Assembly: GCA_021014945.1 (NCBI GenBank)
Contig: MU266615.1
Coordinates: 1-31,311 of the forward strand
Direction of reading: 5' to 3'
Source of the DNA: Leucogyrophana mollusca
Taxonomy: Eukaryota > Basidiomycota > Agaricomycetes > Boletales
Length of the DNA: 31,311 nucleotides
Both the position numbers and the translations under genes were made by a program. How positions within the stretch are numbered: the first letter of the stretch is position 1; each line of letters opens with the position of its first letter. This document shows positions 29,820 through 31,311 of the stretch, piece by piece. The notes beneath the pieces are model-generated. The model did no database searches, was not told the origin of the DNA, and saw only the letters and a program-made list of their open reading frames with translations.

Positions 29820-31311
29820 TCATTGGAGCCGTTGAGATGGTGACTGCGATTTCCCGTCTAATGGTATGAACCGAAGCTATCACACTGATTGACATAAGAA
29901 GTAGAAAGGGTGCTTACTGACACATCCGTGCGCCTTGAGATGACCCACAGAAATAGTGACGCTCGATGAGTTCGGGGTCGGTCCCGGAACACAGGTCACT
30001 GTCACCCTCTCCCCGGATGACAGAATCTGGCTTGCCCAATCAGGAGCGCCCTCACAGCCACAAGACCCGTCCACCAAAGTATGGTCTGGGGGGTCATAGC
30101 TGGGGTCGATGGCGACGTGGGAGGGGATCACAGTCACATGGACACACACACAATCCCTCCAGCACCCTATGGTCACTACAAATCCCACACCAATCTCATC
30201 CCGGAAAGCAAGAATGCCTTCCGACTCCCGCCATGCTTCCCACAAAAAGCTGCCGTCCCCAGTCCGGAGCGAACCCGGCACCCCCAGCAGCGGACTGGAA
30301 AGCACGAAGCCTTCTTGAATGGCCGACCGGAAGTCCAAATGAACTAGATGGAGTGTACACGCGCTCGGCAGTACACCCCTAGGTGGAGAAAACGGGCAGT
30401 GGGTGGCAATGATGATGTCCTTGAGGAGATACTCGTCACGAGGTTCTTGTTTTGCAGTGCGACCTATCCTCCCCCTCCTCCTCCTCCTAAATCCGCCGTC
30501 CTGGTCAAGATCGAGAGGGAGCACAAGGAAACAGCTTTCCGTGTCCGAGGTGTTGACACAGGCAAGCGCTGCACTGTACCCGGAAGGTGTTCGTTTTATG
30601 GGAAGGGTAATTTGGACGCCGCTGTTGGTCATTGAAAACTGGGACTTGTATGGTGTATCCTTGGATAGGGACGATGCAAAGAGATCTAAAAATTTGTTGA
30701 GCATGATTCGGTCGACTTTGGCGCAGTCACGGAAAGCATAAGGCTCAGAGGCGAGTAAGGGGAGAGAAGCGAGTTCGGGAAAAAGCGGGAGCATTGGATT
30801 GTCATTGAGCCCCCAGACGAATATGCTCTGGTCGTTCGACGTCCTTATGATTTCGTGCTGGAGCCTTATAAATGCGTTCTCTCCTTCTCCATAGAGTAGC
30901 GGCATGTGAACCCCGAAAATTCCCATTAACGAGTACGCCCTGTCTTCTACTCTCGTCGTTTCTCTCCGCGAGGCCCAGGACATCTTCTTTGCGACACTGA
31001 CTTCCGCCAACGATAGGCCTTTCGACAAGACACTCCTGCCTACGCCAGTAACCTCTGCGATCACAGAGATCTCGCTGGCTTTGGTGGCTATCTTGACCCA
31101 ATCCCTTCCAAAGAATGTCACCCTCCTAGGCGCTATGACCTCTTGTAGAGTCCAGCCCCTCTTGAAATACCTGCTGTGCCGAAACTTGGAGTCTTTTTCG
31201 GCTGGGTTCTCGTTGCTCGGTACGTCTGCGAGGTAGGCATAGCAGACCGCCGCGCCCTCGTACCAGCGATACATCGAGTTTATGGCCTCTGAAAGTTCGG
31301 CGCTGCTGCTT
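29820..31311 (-). CDS. HET-domain protein, copy 3, 5' end outside the window
   Basis: Predicted exons 31311(partial)-29918 and 29857-29820; 476 residues lie inside the window. The frame enters at the right edge in SSSAELSEAINSMYRWYE, so the first ~95 residues of the HET domain, including the LSHVWG block, are missing. FKRGWTLQEVIAPRRV, VEDRAYSLMGIFGVHM and LYGEGENAFIRLQHEI identify it. The C-terminal half shares islands with copies 1 and 2 (CAKVDRIM, NSGVQITLPIKRT) but is otherwise distinct. It has an Arg-rich run (GGFRRRRRGRIG) encoded by a GGA/CTC simple repeat. The terminal intron (29858-29917, exactly 60 bases, GTAAGC...CATTAG) matches copy 2 and gives a short tail with SQSPSQRL; unspliced, the frame would stop at 29880. 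It is more distant in sequence than copies 1 and 2 are from each other. Confidence 0.87.

Noticed and set aside
1..31311. tRNA, rRNA or CRISPR arrays
   Set aside because: No cloverleaf with conserved arms, no rRNA-like sequence and no regularly spaced direct repeats were noticed on either strand; CRISPR is not expected in a fungal genome.

Overview
The window looks like the nuclear genome of a filamentous basidiomycete, most likely an Agaricomycete. The evidence is many short introns of about 50-65 bases with GTRAGT-type donors, HET-domain and CHAT-domain proteins, a degenerate KDZ/Plavaka-type transposon tail, a basidiomycete WW-like/polytopic membrane protein and a UstYa-type (DUF3328) protein. 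Genes are intron-rich, so most real proteins had to be assembled by hand from conserved frames and splice sites. All exon joins here are predictions from sequence.

Layout. 1-1626: 3' part of a CHAT-domain (caspase-like) protein. 2579-4115: minus-strand debris, namely a frameshifted transposon tail and a split gene with an in-frame stop. 5036-6845 and 10899-12887: two closely related HET-domain genes in direct orientation, with a third, truncated, at the right edge on the minus strand (29820-31311). A 141-bp MITE-like element sits just downstream of the first. The 3.3 kb between the first two HET genes is gene-poor but holds a diverged, codon-periodic repeat. 14447-14828: a small Cys/His-rich protein with a long Lys/Ala/Glu helix. 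15601-17235 and 23349-25050: two copies of a direct segmental duplication, each with one three-exon gene for a 135-residue secreted cysteine-rich protein; the two proteins differ at a single residue. Between the copies lie a 13-exon membrane protein gene (17577-20333, minus) and a C2H2-type zinc-finger gene (21614-22977, plus).

25228-28311: a But2-like single-pass membrane protein (minus), a UstYa-like oxidase homologue with a premature stop (minus) and, divergently transcribed from it, a tiny multi-exon gene for a signal-peptide-bearing peptide with dibasic Kex2-type sites. UstYa plus a Kex2-processed secreted precursor is the core signature of dikaritin-type RiPP pathways, so this is the most interesting candidate system here, although the UstYa copy appears interrupted.

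Taken together the window reads as an accessory, fast-evolving region: recognition/incompatibility genes (CHAT, three HET), small secreted proteins, a possible peptide natural-product locus, segmental duplication and transposon remains. No tRNA, rRNA or CRISPR array was seen.
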